64,000 nt of DNA, from assembly GCF_002865645.1 (NCBI RefSeq), contig NW_020194628.1, forward strand, positions 186,001-250,000. Direction: 5' to 3'. Within the stretch, counting starts at the first letter, position 1. Each line of letters opens with the position of its first letter. This DNA is from Hyaloscypha bicolor E (lineage: Eukaryota; Ascomycota; Leotiomycetes; Helotiales; Hyaloscyphaceae). Positions 21,801 through 32,800 of the stretch are shown piece after piece. Made by a program: the position numbers and the translations under genes. The notes beneath the pieces are model-generated. The model did no database searches, was not told the DNA's origin, and worked only from the letters and a program-made list of their open reading frames with translations.

Positions 21801-23881
21801 TCTACATTATTGCGCAATCCCTTACGTTGGGTCGTTCTTGGTGGATCAAAATCTGGACATCCAGCACTGGACAAACTGCTGGACTGGGCACATTTGCACA
21901 GATCTATAACCTGCAGACACACCTCACCGGCATTTTGGGACCACCACCCGTCAATGCATCATTTACAACGACATCTCCAGGAGGAAACTACGCTGATCTT
22001 GCCTCTTGGTCAGTTCCAAGTACGTTCTCCATGCTCACAGGATATATCGGATCTTCTATCTCCAACGCCATCCCTAGCTCACAGGCTACTGTGACTTCGC
22101 AAACAGTTTCAACATCCACATTCCCAATCGAGATAAGTAACCGTAACCTGGCTTTCTACCTTGTCGGCTATGTAATCATCTCGCTGGTGTCCACACTCAT
22201 CGACGTTGGCCGCTACTACGTTGTCTTCCGAGGCTCCCTTTCAGCTTCGCGAAAGGTTTTCCAAGAACTTACATACAGAGTCCTTCGAACACCATTGAGA
22301 TGGCTCGATACCGTCCCAACAGGCCGGATCCTGAACCGGTTCACTGCCGACTTCCAAGCTGTGGATTCTCAACTCTCATCCAACTTTGCATCCGTTGCTG
22401 CGTCGTGCCTCGCTATTATCGGAATCATGGTCTCCGCATTTATCATATCACCGTACATCATCATACTAGCACTCATCATCTTGGGGTTTTGCGGTCGTGT
22501 TGGGCTCCGGTACATCAGAGGAGCGCGTTCAATCAAGCGTCTCGAGTCTATTCAAAAGTCTCCCATGATTTCTCATTTCACAGCTTCTCTGCAAGGACTC
22601 AGCACCATCCGCGCCTTCGCCAACCAAGGAGTCTTTGAGAAGCGGATGGATGATCTGATCAACTCTTATTCGACGGCAACATGGCACAATTGGCTCTTCC
22701 ATAACTGGGTTGGTTACAACATGTCCTTGATTGGTTCCATCTTTTCGGGTGTTGTTGCTGCTTTCGTCGTGTCGACCCCGCATGTTGGCGCTTCTTTGGG
22801 AGGGTTCGCGCTCGCATTTGCGCTGTCGTATCGTAGGGCTGTGAATATGACTCTCCGTCAGGTCGCTGCTACCGAACTTGACATGAACGCAGCAGAGAGA
22901 ATTTTTGAGTACTCTGCTCTCGATATCGAGACCGAGAAAGGGGTTGATGTTCGTGCTTCTTGGCCCGAAAAAGGAGAACTTGAAGTCAAAGATCTGGAAG
23001 TGGGGTATGCAGAAGGTCTGCCTTCAATTCTGAAAGGCTTGAACTTTCACGCAGATATGAATGGGAGAGTTGGAATCGTCGGAAGGACTGGCGCTGGTAA
23101 GTTTCCCCCACCCCGCTTCCGACTCCGCTAACTGAATAAAGGCAAATCTACGCTGTCTTTAGCACTCTTTCGCTTCCTCGAGGCGCGAAAAGGAAGCATC
23201 ACCATCGACGGGGTCGACATTTCGACTGTCCGCCTACATGATCTACGCACACGCCTGGCCATCATCCCGCAAGATCCCGTCTTGTTCTCCGGCACGATCC
23301 GCTCGAATCTCGACCCCTTTGACCAGTTCCCTGATTTCCAGCTGCACGAAGCGCTGCAGCGCGTGCATCTCATTCCTTCTGCTGACAACACGCCGGTTCC
23401 CGAACTGCTTGTCCCGGAATCTCCAACGCCAACAGAGGGAGCAAGCAGCGCTACCTCCCTCACGGCCACAGAGCCAGCGGCAAAAGAAAATACAAACATC
23501 TTCCTCTCGCTCTCCTCTCCCATCTCCTCCGCTGGCGCCAATCTCTCCCAAGGCCAGAAACAACTCCTCTGCCTCGCGCGCGCCATCTTGTCCCGCCCAA
23601 AGCTCGTACTGTTAGACGAAGCTACAAGTGCAGTGGATAAAAACACCGATAAGTTGATCCAGAGGAGCATCAGAGAGGAGTTTGCGAATACGACGCTACT
23701 GGTTGTGGCGCATAGACTGAGTACGGTGATGGATTTCGATCGGATTCTTGTCATGAGAGATGGTGTTGCTGCGGAGTTTGGAAGTCCTAGGGAATTGTTG
23801 AACATTGAAGAGGGGGTGTTTAAAGGTATGGTTGCTCAGAGTGGGGAGAGGGGGGAGTTGGAGGGGATGGTGGAAGGTTAG
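18866..23881 (+). CDS. ABCC-type (MRP/Ycf1-like) full ABC transporter
   Basis: This is an ATP-driven exporter of conjugates, bile-acid-like compounds or drugs, in the vacuolar or plasma membrane. There are three exons: 18866-19180, 19235-23096 and 23142-23881, with introns of 54 and 45 bp, for 1,638 aa. Layout: an N-terminal TM region, TMD1, NBD1 with Walker [11 protein letters not shown], signature [14 protein letters not shown] and Walker [13 protein letters not shown], then TMD2, and NBD2 with GRTGAGKSTL (spanning the last intron), signature [14 protein letters not shown] and Walker [16 protein letters not shown]1 has Asp where NBD2 has the catalytic Glu, the usual asymmetry of the ABCC class. 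A Lys/Glu-rich insert (about 19,995-20,130) lies in TMD1. I chose the first ATG after the upstream stop. The frame is also open for some distance upstream without an ATG, so a missed 5' exon is possible. Confidence 0.92.
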
Positions 23882-24283
23882 AGTGAGAGTGCGTGTGAAG
23901 GAGTAAAATGTATATGAAAGAAACGATTGTTTGGAGTATTAAAAGTATACGAAAGAAACGATTGTTTGGGGTAAATAAAAGTAGAAATTAGATTTCCCCT
24001 TTTCTGTTCTTAAAGATTTGAGTATTTATTTTACAATTATTGAGCGACGTTTTTTCTTCTCTTTGCAAACACAGTCTCAATGCATGCATAAGAGCCCAAT
24101 CTAAACTTCAACGCCAGAGTGAGATAGTTTTCATTCCCATCCATACTCGATGCACTCCCAGCCAGTCCCAGACGCCTAAAATCAGACAAACATCTTTCCT
24201 CGTAATACCACCATCCCTCACGATCTCATTCTCCAACCCCCTTCTTCGTCTCAGCCCTCACCAACGACTCATCCCCGTCTCTA
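23882..24283. other. Intergenic, 3' ends of ABCC and small mitochondrial-type gene
   Basis: This 400-bp gap lies between two convergent genes. A roughly 22-bp word around ATATGAAAGAAACGATTGTT occurs twice (near 23911 and 23950) just after the ABCC stop, probably within its 3' UTR. Nothing else was recognised. Confidence 0.4.
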
Positions 24284-24631
24284 TCAATCTTCCTCCCCTC
24301 CTCCCTCCATAGCTACAGGCCCAAACTTCGCCCAAAGAAACTTCGTCCAAGCCACGGTCTCCAGCGTAGCGATGACACCTAACGAGAAGTAGACTACGAT
24401 CTTCACGGTCCTGTTCGCGCCGAGGTCCTTGAATGATGCTGAGCCGAAACTGGGATTGGGCGGTGGCGGTGGCGGCGGTTTTTGCCCGGTGGAATAGAGG
24501 TGGACGGGGAAGAGAGGGTGGTGAGAGAGGAGGGGGTGAGGTGTGGCTGGGGGTGGAGATGAGAAGTATGGGGTTCGAACTGTGGCGAAGGACGGGCCGA
24601 GAGCGAGGCGGGGAAGGAGAGCTCGTTGCAT
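24284..24631 (-). CDS. Small mitochondrial-type membrane protein (115 aa)
   Basis: Starting at the ATG at 24629-24631, the product begins MQRALLPRLALGPSFATVRT. It is rich in Arg, Leu and Ser and lacks acidic residues, as in mitochondrial targeting sequences. A Pro run (seven or more) follows, then a conserved-looking block (NPSFGSASFKDLGANRTVK) and one TM segment (IVVYFSLGVIATLETVAWTKFLW) ending KFGP. The overall pattern (presequence, proline linker, single TM near the C-terminus) suggests an inner-membrane protein. I recognise it only as a fungal hypothetical type, not by name. The frame is open further upstream, but that part looks like untranslated sequence. Confidence 0.6.
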   Translation of the reverse strand: MQRALLPRLALGPSFATVRTPYFSSPPPATPHPLLSHHPLFPVHLYSTGQKPPPPPPPNPSFGSASFKDLGANRTVKIVVYFSLGVIATLETVAWTKFLWAKFGPVAMEGGGEED

Positions 24632-25087
24632 TGCTAACCTCCTGATTGAATTCGAGATTGAGACTCGCCAAAACCCGAAAGGAAGTTGAGTTGCTGAAGA
24701 GACGCAGGCTCTGATTTTCCTTTCTGTCAAGATGGTTGATGGTTAAAGTTGCGGAGCAGATTACTTGTTGAGCTGAAAGCGAACGACGAGTTCTGGGGTT
24801 TGTGTGAGGCTTGGCTCTGGTTGATGTATAGATCGGGCAAGAAAGAAAGGAAGGAAGAAAGAGGGCTGTTCGATGAGGTGGGTTTTGTTTGAGATTGAGG
24901 TTAACACAAAGAAGAGAGATATTGAGCTTGGTTGATACGCGTATATGCACCCCGGCCCGGCATTATTGGGTCGGGTCAGCACGATAATTTTACACCGAAC
25001 GAGGGGCGACACGTGATTAGAAGTGGAAATAGGAATTTTGATAGCTTGGTGTTTGTGGTGTTTGGAGATAGAGGGAGGATTTTGTAA

Positions 25088-25112
25088 GAGCATACGCCAT
25101 TGCTCGTCGTAC
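25088..25112 (+). repeat. Left terminal inverted repeat of the Tc1/mariner element
   Basis: These 25 bases are the exact reverse complement of 26424-26448 and directly follow a TA at 25086. Confidence 0.92.
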
Positions 25113-25300
25113 ACCTAAGCGAACACGTGACTACCCCTCACCAAAACCCACACTTCACCGCTTCTTTTCCCACAAACTACCATTTTTCTTCTTTAATTAT
25201 TGTGCAAGTAATGGAAGACTCAGACTCAGACTCAGAAATCTCAAATATCCTCTCTCCGTCCGTTCTTAAGGACCACTAACCCAATAAGAACTAGAGAACT

Positions 25301-26239
25301 CCTGTTCGTGCTACCGTTCGCTCGCTCCGCCGGCAAGGGAAGAGCTATGGCCAAATCAGGAAGGCCATAGGCCTTACCAGGTCCATAATTTAGTATATTG
25401 TCAAGGGTCTAACCTCTCGTATGACGCGAAAAGGCCTTGCCACCAAGCGCCCCGCTCTTAAACAAGCCAATATAAAGCGTATTTTCCGATTCGTTTCCCA
25501 GTCTTGGACTAATCGCACCAAGTCTTGGGGACGAATTAAGCACGAGCTCAAATTAGAAGCCTCGATTACTACGATTCGCCGGATTATAAAGGAGCATGGA
25601 TATCGTCGTTATATCACTTGCCGTCGTCCCTTTATTTCCAAGCAACAAGCTGCGAGACGACTCGTATTTGCGATAAAATACCAGTAGTGGGGTATAGCAG
25701 ATTAGAAAAAGGTTATATGAAGCGATAAGGCTATATTTGAGACTGGAAAGAGAGGGAGAATTTGGGTCATACGTCGGCCGGATGAGAAGAATTACCCAGA
25801 TTCTATATAATCTATATACAGGAGTGGAAGAGTAAGCGTAATGGTTTGGGGAGCGATTGGCTGGGATTGGAAATCCCCGCTTATTTTCTTGGTAAAGGAG
25901 GAAGGAAGGAAGGGAATTTGCAGTCAAGCTTACTTGAACCAAGTCCTGAATCCTATTGTTTTTCCTTGGTTTGACTCCTTAATAGCGAAGCAAAAGGAGA
26001 AGTTCTTGTTTATGGAAGACGGGGCAAAAATCCACAAGGGTATGGCAAAGCTACCCCGCAAGTTGCGTGGATTACGTAGGTTTGATTGGCCTCCCTCTTC
26101 TCTCGATTTGAATCTAATTGAGAAGGTATGGCAATAGATGAAAAATGAGATTATAAAGTTAGAAACTATTCCTACTTTAATTAAGGATATAAAGGAGGTT
26201 TTACAAGAGCTATGGAGCGAAGTTAATCTAACGGATTAG
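25301..26239 (+). pseudogene. Tc1/mariner transposase pseudogene
   Basis: One frame runs through the element and reads as a transposase broken by in-frame stops at 25391, 25685, 25703, 25718, 25808 and 26135. The N-terminal helix-turn-helix reads SLRRQGKSYGQIRKAIGLT. A second DNA-binding part reads SWGRIKHELKLEASITTIRR. The catalytic core shows the first Asp in SDKAIFETG just after the 25718 stop, the second Asp in FMEDGAKIHKG and the final acidic residue in LNLIEKVWQ. Several stops replace codons where Trp is expected (TGG to TGA or TAG), which is what RIP would produce. No frameshift is needed, so the damage appears to be substitutions only. Confidence 0.9.
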
Positions 26240-26423
26240 CGATGTTTGACAGAGAGGCTCACTTGTAAGCTAGAAGACGTAATTACTAGTAAGGGAATGG
26301 CCACTGTATACTAAAGCCTTAATAAATATAGTTCTTTAATTAAAATTAAAAATTGTGGTGAAGCACCAGAAGTGTGGGCTAAAAAATCGCGATTTTGGTG
26401 GGGTAGGTGGGGTAAATCACGTA

Positions 26424-26448
26424 TACGACGAGCAATGGCGTATGCTCT
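26424..26448 (-). repeat. Right terminal inverted repeat of the Tc1/mariner element
   Basis: This is the exact reverse complement of 25088-25112, followed by the TA target duplication at 26449. Confidence 0.92.
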
Positions 26449-26450
26449 TA

Positions 26451-27360
26451 CTAGCTTTTAGATGCTGCGGATGTTTAGATAGCTTGCGGGGGTTTTTGTA
26501 GAGGAGTTTTGGGGAGGTTTCAGTGCGAGCTAGATGACAAAGATAGGGGCTGTTAATCGTCCCGGAACGCGATGGACTAGGGTAGAGTTGTTTTCTGTAT
26601 AATATTCGCACTAATAAGATTTCTTCGGCTTTTCTCTTGGTTTTGGGCGTTGGCGGTGCGAGGATTGGAAAAGTGTCTGGTTGCATGAGAGCACAAGATC
26701 TATGTGGTCTCCTCGTAGCAAAACCATTTCGTTGAATCAACATATACACTAACTTGATTCTCGTTCTAACTTTAACAATCTTCAAGAGCCGCTTTTAATC
26801 TTAGTTTCTACTTGCGTGAATTGCATATGTTCTTGTTGACGGGACTTTAAATTAAAGATAACTGGTAAATTACCTGGAAACAAATAAGTTAGAGAAATTT
26901 AGAAATGCACACGTTCTCGATTCGCTTCTCTAAAAAATTTACAAATCCAAAGTCAGTGGCCTATCTGTTTGAACTTCTATTTCATAATGATAAAATGTGC
27001 AAGTACTGCAATATTCGTCAATTCATCGACCAACTTTCTCAATCACAGTTGACACAACCATTCCACGATCAAACCCAAAGCAATGCAGTACCGTTTCTGC
27101 ATCAGCTTCTGACTAGATCGCCACAGTTTTCACTAGAAAACACCTTCTTCATTCTGTCTTCCACTGTTTTGGACATCGACTGTTCCGTGGCTATCAACTG
27201 TTCTGTCGCTGTTGAGTGTTCCTCCGTGTTCGACTGTTCCTCGTCGCTCAGCCGTCAACTGTTCTGTGGGTATCTACTTGTACTTCGTCATTATCAGTCT
27301 ATTGATTAACACGACTAGTATTCATCATTTCTCGACTCCCAGAATGGCGAACATGCATGA
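26451..27360. other. Gene-free, AT-leaning stretch beside the transposon
   Basis: Frames in both directions are short and low in protein-like character. A block near 27170-27270 repeats CAACTGTTC/CGACTGTTCC-type words several times. This could be decayed coding sequence or a short tandem repeat. No call is possible. Confidence 0.35.
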
Positions 27361-27771
27361 AAATCGAGCAGCTGCCTCCCTACGCAAGATCCCGACAATA
27401 TTGGCAAAGATCTCGAAATGTTCACCCAATTTCCCAAATTACAAGCGGAAATGAGACAGAAGATCTAGCACTTCTGTTTCCCTTGCGGTCGGCGGGTCAA
27501 TCTTGGGGACAAATTTGTCTTCAAGACAATAAAAAGCAGTGCCATTACCCTCGGAACAGAACCGAAATACACAAATCAGCTACGAATTCCGCGGGTTGCA
27601 AGTGCTGAGGCTTGTTGTCCCTTCGGTATACCAGCACTTGGCAAGTGTTACGAGAGCCGGCAGGAACACGTTATGTTGCAGATCATGGGCCTTTTCAAGG
27701 CTAATCGGGAGAACTTTGAGGGAAATATTCCAGTCCTGGCCAGTGAAAGAGCAAAGGAGTCCGAGGCTTGA
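27361..27771 (+). pseudogene. Decayed 2EXR-domain protein gene
   Basis: The frame reads DLEMFTQFPKLQAEMRQKI, then TAG at 27466, then HFCFPCGRRVNLGDKFVF. This matches the hallmark start of the fungal 2EXR family (F..FP.LP.E.R..IW.F..P.....). The stop stands exactly where the conserved Trp belongs, so TGG became TAG. The frame stays open for another 100 codons (ending ERAKESEA) until TGA at 27769. Further coding-like sequence follows to about 27842. 2EXR proteins are numerous in Leotiomycetes and of unknown function. The family call rests on this short motif only. Confidence 0.55.
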
Positions 27772-27844
27772 TATCCAAGAGTATTATTATACAGATATGC
27801 CATTAGGGGGCTTGTGAATAGGGGTGAAGGTGAACTCTGGGAGC

Positions 27845-29178
27845 ACTAAAGGTAGCATGCCTTGAATTTAAGAGTCCGAGCACCGTCTTCTAGTGAATTA
27901 GCTCTCTTATCACAGATCCATAAGTTTAGCCTTGCAAATCTGGATTCTGAGAATGTGCTAGCTATAAGTTTTAGTGAGTTATGTTCAATATTCTATATAA
28001 TCGTGCTATAGACTACACCTGAGATCAATCTCGACAACCTTTAATAAACTTTCTTCCTCTGCCAAGATTGACACCGCATCCTTCCATCATCGTCACCTGG
28101 ACATTGCCCCAGAGACCAGGTGGCACTGTGAGCCTCATCTCCAATCACATCAAGTCTCCGAGACTTCTTGGATCGATCACAGGCAATTTGGGTAACTGAT
28201 CCTTTCGATGAGAATTTACCCCCCCCCCCCCCCCCTGCAACGAGAGAGCAACAAGCTATGATTCTATTCTTGCCCTCTAAACTAAAGTTATCTATTCATC
28301 AAGGAAGTGTTAAGTTTAGCATTAGTCAATCCCTCCCTAGTGCTCAAACCTCTATCAAGACGTTTTCCTGTTGACCTCAGTAATGACTTCTTTCAGTATT
28401 TAACAACCCCCGAGCCTCCCCAAGCCCAGTATATCCGACAGACTTCACTGATTCATAATCTTCTCAACGTTTCCAGAGACTTTGCTTCCTGTGATTACAA
28501 GCGGAGACCTTCCTCCAAAATTGCTCTTGTACTTGTCAAGAAACCGTATGGTCTTGGCAATATTAACTTGCTGAGCGTTTGGTTCTTTAAATCTTAGTTC
28601 ATTGTAATCAGCAGATGGCATAAGCTTCAATAACTTCAGACCTCTGAGATTGAGAAGTAGTTTCAACGGTGGCAAATGAGGACTGGGGGTCTTGCGGTCT
28701 TTTAATTCATAAAACCTGGTTAATTTATTGAGCTTGGGATCTTGATCAGAATAACTAGAGAGCTACTTTTCGGTTTCGATCTAAAAGAAAACAAATTTCA
28801 TATAGAAATGTTTTTATGGAAGCCTCAGTTAAGGGGAAGTAGAATTTCTACCCCAATGTTTACTTCTCGCTTCATGAGTTCACCAGGGGATTAGCGATGT
28901 CAGGGGCTAAACCCTCCTTTTATGGCTAGCGCTGTCGCTAGACCTAACTTTAACGCAACATCCGAAAACGCCAAAGTCCGATCGATGCATGTCAGACTAT
29001 TTAGCCTCAAGCCACAATCACAAACGCGAGAGGATAAAACTTCACAGGTTTGCACATCCATCTATTCCATCCATCCATCAAAACACCACAAACTGACTTC
29101 CAAACTCCATCAAACTCAACGCAATCCATCACATCAAGAAGCCATCTCACAACTCAAGGCCTCGTTCCGTCAATCATC
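27845..29178. other. Gene-poor stretch with decayed-looking sequence
   Basis: No intact gene is visible. A minus-strand open frame at 28445-28675 has a Leu/Lys-rich start (PPLKLLLNLRGLKLLKL) and might be the remnant of a larger gene. The bases just before 29179 (29050-29178) are the probable 5' UTR of the next gene. Confidence 0.35.
28220..28236. repeat. 17-C homopolymer
   Basis: Seventeen consecutive C residues occur with no interruption. It is the longest homopolymer I noticed in the window, and the exact length may be unreliable in the assembly. Confidence 0.95.
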
Positions 29179-29655
29179 ATGGCCCCAAAGTCCTCCTTCA
29201 CCAGCCGCATCGCCCTCATTTACAAGATCTGGTTCCTCTACGTTGAGCCCCCCGCGGCCCTGGGAGGAATGTACTTCTGCATCTTCCAGCCCAACCGCAT
29301 CCTCAGCGCCATGATGCCAGTGCCTGCCTACCTCGCCGCCTCATCCGGCTCCTCTGGTGTCCCGATCACGCCTCTCGTCCGCATGATGCTCCTCAATATC
29401 GGTGCTCTCTACGGCCTGTTTGCCATCATTGAAGGTATCGCGCTTCGTTTGACGAAGGAGAAGAGTGTCTGTTTGGCGGTGCTGGCTGCGATGTTGGTGA
29501 GCGATGTGGGGCATATTTATGCTGCGTATGAGATTGCGCCGGAGCGAATTGTGCAGTTTGCAAGCTGGAATAGCGATGAGTGGGTTAATTATGGATCGTT
29601 GGTGTTTGGAGCGCTGCTGAGGGCGTCGTTTTTGATTGGGATTGGACGCCCTTAA
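29179..29655 (+). CDS. Four-TM membrane protein, DUF7704-like
   Basis: The 158-aa product has four hydrophobic segments: IALIYKIWFLYVEPPAALGG, MMLLNIGALYGLFAIIEGIAL, VCLAVLAAMLVSDVGHIY and GSLVFGALLRASFLIGIG. The order of small motifs fits what I know of the fungal DUF7704 family: FLYVEP in TM1, an acidic residue in TM2 (IIEG), SDVGHIYA in TM3, W(N)SDEW before TM4 and LRASFLIGIG at the end. The function is unknown. I took the ATG in a CATCATGG context just before MAPKSS rather than the earlier frame opening, whose 43 residues look like untranslated sequence. It is a single exon inside a gene-poor, transposon-bearing region, but it appears intact. Confidence 0.75.
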   Translation: MAPKSSFTSRIALIYKIWFLYVEPPAALGGMYFCIFQPNRILSAMMPVPAYLAASSGSSGVPITPLVRMMLLNIGALYGLFAIIEGIALRLTKEKSVCLAVLAAMLVSDVGHIYAAYEIAPERIVQFASWNSDEWVNYGSLVFGALLRASFLIGIGRP

Positions 29656-32614
29656 GAAGTTGAGGGAGGGAGGTGGGATGGTGAGTCAAGTCATGAGAAT
29701 TCAATTCGTGGAGGCTTGCAAGTTTGATGAACTGCGAGGCGCGTAGCTAATTGCTTGGGGTTCGTAATGTTTTCAGGAAATTCTCTCTGTTTGCGGAGGG
29801 CGGGATTTGAAGGATTTGGTCACGTGCTGATGGACGATTTGTGGTGAAATGAATTCGATTCTAGATGATACAAAGGTTAAAACTAACGCCTATTACAATG
29901 CGTAACATAGCTGCACTCTTCTCTGTACATCCACCCAATCTACACTCTATCCTGAACTCCTATCGTAGATGGTCTGTTCCCAAAACTCAGCGCTAGCTAT
30001 GCTGCTCCGATCCGCACTCCAAAACTAGATGCTCGCTCCCACGTAAACAGAATGAAGCAGACGACCAAAAAAAATCCACAAGACCCCCACTGAACCTCTA
30101 CAACCCAGAGTCTATCGAAATAAACCGGGCTGAGTGATCAACACCTATTTTAGGACTGGAAACGAACGCGTGAGAACTTTGCAATCGGATAATTACTGTT
30201 GCCAGGGGCGATTCCTGGAGCAGTGTTTCAACATTATCTGCTCGGAATAAATTCGTCTGAGCTCACGCATCAATAGATGCACTGACGTTGGATTCGGATT
30301 GTGGAAGTTCACACCTGCCAGTTTTTGCGAGCTTGAGTATGAGTTCTCGATGCCTCAGAACTCGCATGGTGACCTCGTCCCAACTTGACAGAAGAGCAGA
30401 ACACTTGGCTGATGCTGTCGATCCGAGACAACAATGTTCGCTACCCGATACAAGCTCCCAACCTTATATCATTGCCTGACAACCTATACCACAATTAAAG
30501 TTATGCGGTAAGTCGCCAACTGTGAGCCGCTGTACCAAACAGCCATGCAACGCAAGCAAGGCCCCGAGCATCTCACCATGGAGTGCCCGAACCCTTTCCC
30601 TCCCATCTCTAACAGCTATCCGCCTAAAGTATCACCTGAGGACAATCGGTGATAGTGCTGCATGATGGCCAAAAGGAGAATTTGGTTCTAAAGTACAGTT
30701 CATCTGTCAGCTACTAATGTTCCGTAATAGGGAGCAATGGAAGAAGCAAGTCTTACGCCGTTGCAGCACCAAATAGCGGATTGGCAAGAACAGCTAGCTC
30801 GACAAAAGTTTCCTGGGCCGGGACCCATACCATGCGACCTGGGCACTCCGCGCAAATAACTAATCCCGTACTGAATAGCTCTATGGTGGCACCAGATGAA
30901 CTGATCTATGTTGGAACAGAAGAGCCCAGAATGTTGGCTCAACTCAGACGGCTCTTGAAGCCGCACGGATGTTTCGTCTGAGAAGATATAACAGTGGGTA
31001 CAAAGAGATTATTATGACAAGAAAATTTGCATCGGAAGGAAGATATACGTACCCCCAGTTGCCAAAAGGGAGGACAGGAGAGTAAGGAAGCGCGATTGCA
31101 TCATTCTGAAAAGCAGGAGTGCTGATAGGAGGAAAGACTCGTCTGAGTTTGACAGGATTGAGGTGAGTAATTTTAATAATTCCTACTATACTGTTCATAG
31201 AGCCTTTTATATTGAATTGTATCTCATCTTTGCCACTTCTATACGATGATAGGAAAGGAGGAGTAAACTTGTCGAACATAGAAGCAGTCAATCAACGCTG
31301 TATCTGCAAACTCGTGTTGTGAGAGTATTCTAGTAAAGAGGGTAAATGGACTTGTCGGATAGACAAGGAGCCAACTGTAACTTCATATCCACTCGTGATC
31401 TAATAGAATTGCAGTGAGGAGAGTACTTACACGCTAAGGCAAAGAAACGGCGAAGTTGCCATGTCAGATAACATAAAGTGAGTCAAAACAGCTTGGCATT
31501 CTAAATGAGGACCTCCAATCTCCAACTTCTTGATCGACTTTTTTTCATGACTTAATTGCAAGTGATTCTCGCTTGAAGAGTCTTATGTGCAATTTCAAAG
31601 GATATAGAGTGATTCGAAACGTTGCGCGGTGCGCTACACGTGTTCACCGGTTACACTCCCCGATTCTGAGCACCCCGCTGCCAAGTAATTGCCCTTTGCT
31701 ATCGCCACCGTGCGCCACCTCCATATTCCAAGTGTAGACTACACCGTTGACGAGCATCAAAACCTTAACTGCATTAGTCTTTCCAGCTACCGGTATTATC
31801 ATGCTTATAGACTCTCCCAAAAGAACCGGAATGAACTCTATGATTTCTGTTACCCGCGGCAGCTGAGGATCTGAAATGTGTTAAACAGGTGGGAGGAAGG
31901 AGTGCTTTTGCAGGTCTAATGCCAATCGAAAAGATCCTCGTTGAGTGAGATAGAAGAAAACGGCAGTTCCGCATTACTTTCCTCTGTTAAACATACAACT
32001 TCGTTGTCTACAAATCCAAGCTCACCTAGGAATGGACCACAAAGCTTGGAAGACTCCGGATGAGATAATGACCCTTGGGGGTACTATCATATCTCAGCAA
32101 AGAGAATTTTCGCGCCCCTTACTCATATCCAAATAAAGACCTCCCTATAAAAGAGAACGCGCGAGGTGAGTTCTGTCGAGCACCCCGTTTCTTGGGAAAG
32201 CGATTAAAGAAATACGATATTAAGTGCGAGTTGGAGCTTGAAGACTACGGCACAGAATTTTAAAAAAATGGCGAAGTCCTTCCAGCAACCTCGGGGCGCG
32301 GCGCCGTAAAAGTCGACTTAACTAAATCATTTATTCTGGGAGTCCGAAGTCCTGGCTCGGAGTTGGTCCACAGATTTGATTGATTAGACGGAGGGTTTGA
32401 GATCGGTATGATATGCGCGAGAGCTGAGAGCTGGCTGCTCTTATAAAAGTGGCATTTGAGGAGACAGGGGATTTATGCGAAGAACGTTAGGAATGTGAAA
32501 GTTGAATGATGATAGGTCATGCTTTCGCGCTCTTCGCGTATTCCAGCTTCTCAGCGGTGTCCGAAGAGGAAAGAGTCTTGTTAGTATTGGAAGGGAAAGC
32601 GGCCATGGGCAGTA
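29656..32614. other. Three-kb gene-poor stretch
   Basis: Only short frames without recognisable domains occur on either strand. The part around 30700-31300 has fragments that look weakly coding in more than one frame (for example a plus-strand frame at 30781-30981), possibly an old decayed gene. No inverted repeats or RNA genes were found by eye. Confidence 0.4.
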
Positions 32615-32800
32615 CAGTGGAACCTCGCTATAAGGATACTCAATATAAGGATACTCGATATAAGGATACTCGATATAAGGATACATCTGCTAGCCCCGCA
32701 GGGATTGATTTTGCTGTGTGCCACACCTCGTTATAAGGATACCTCGGTATATCCTTAGTTTTTGGGGACAATTTCGGTATCCTCACATCGAGGTTTCACG
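32615..32800. mobile_element. MITE of pogo/Fot1 type, 186 bp
   Basis: The left end CAGTGGAACCTCGCTATAAG and the right end (reverse strand CGTGAAACCTCGATGTGAGG) are imperfect inverted repeats sharing AACCTCG plus AGGATAC further in. TA dinucleotides flank both sides (32613-32614 and 32801-32802). The CAGT.GAACCTC..TATAA end sequence is typical of pogo/Fot1-like elements. Near the left end the 15-bp unit CTCGATATAAGGATA occurs about four times in tandem, and related copies lie in the interior (CCTCGTTATAAGGATACC). There is no coding capacity, so it would need a transposase supplied in trans. Confidence 0.75.

Larger units (their letters stand above)
25088..26448. mobile_element. Tc1/mariner-family DNA transposon, degenerate, 1,361 bp
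   Basis: The ends are perfect 25-bp inverted repeats starting AGAGCATACGCCATTGCTCG at 25088 and ending with its complement at 26448. Similarity extends further inward (CACACTTC near both ends). TA dinucleotides at 25086-25087 and 26449-26450 form the target-site duplication expected for Tc1/mariner. Size and the internal D,D,E transposase fit this superfamily. The copy cannot make an intact transposase because of six in-frame stops. The element sits in an intergenic region beside the small mitochondrial-type gene. Confidence 0.92.

Noticed and set aside
14724..23881. Idea that the permease, ABCC transporter and nearby genes form a biosynthetic cluster
   Set aside because: No backbone enzyme (PKS, NRPS, terpene synthase, DMATS) is present, and the intervening DNA is repeat debris. 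The methyltransferase is more than 30 kb away among housekeeping genes.
24560..24590. GGGTTCGAACTG word resembling a tRNA T-arm
   Set aside because: It lies inside the coding sequence of the small mitochondrial-type protein and has no matching stems.
30700..31000. Overlapping frames on both strands with moderate length
   Set aside because: No frame has consistent coding character and there are no splice sites that would extend them.
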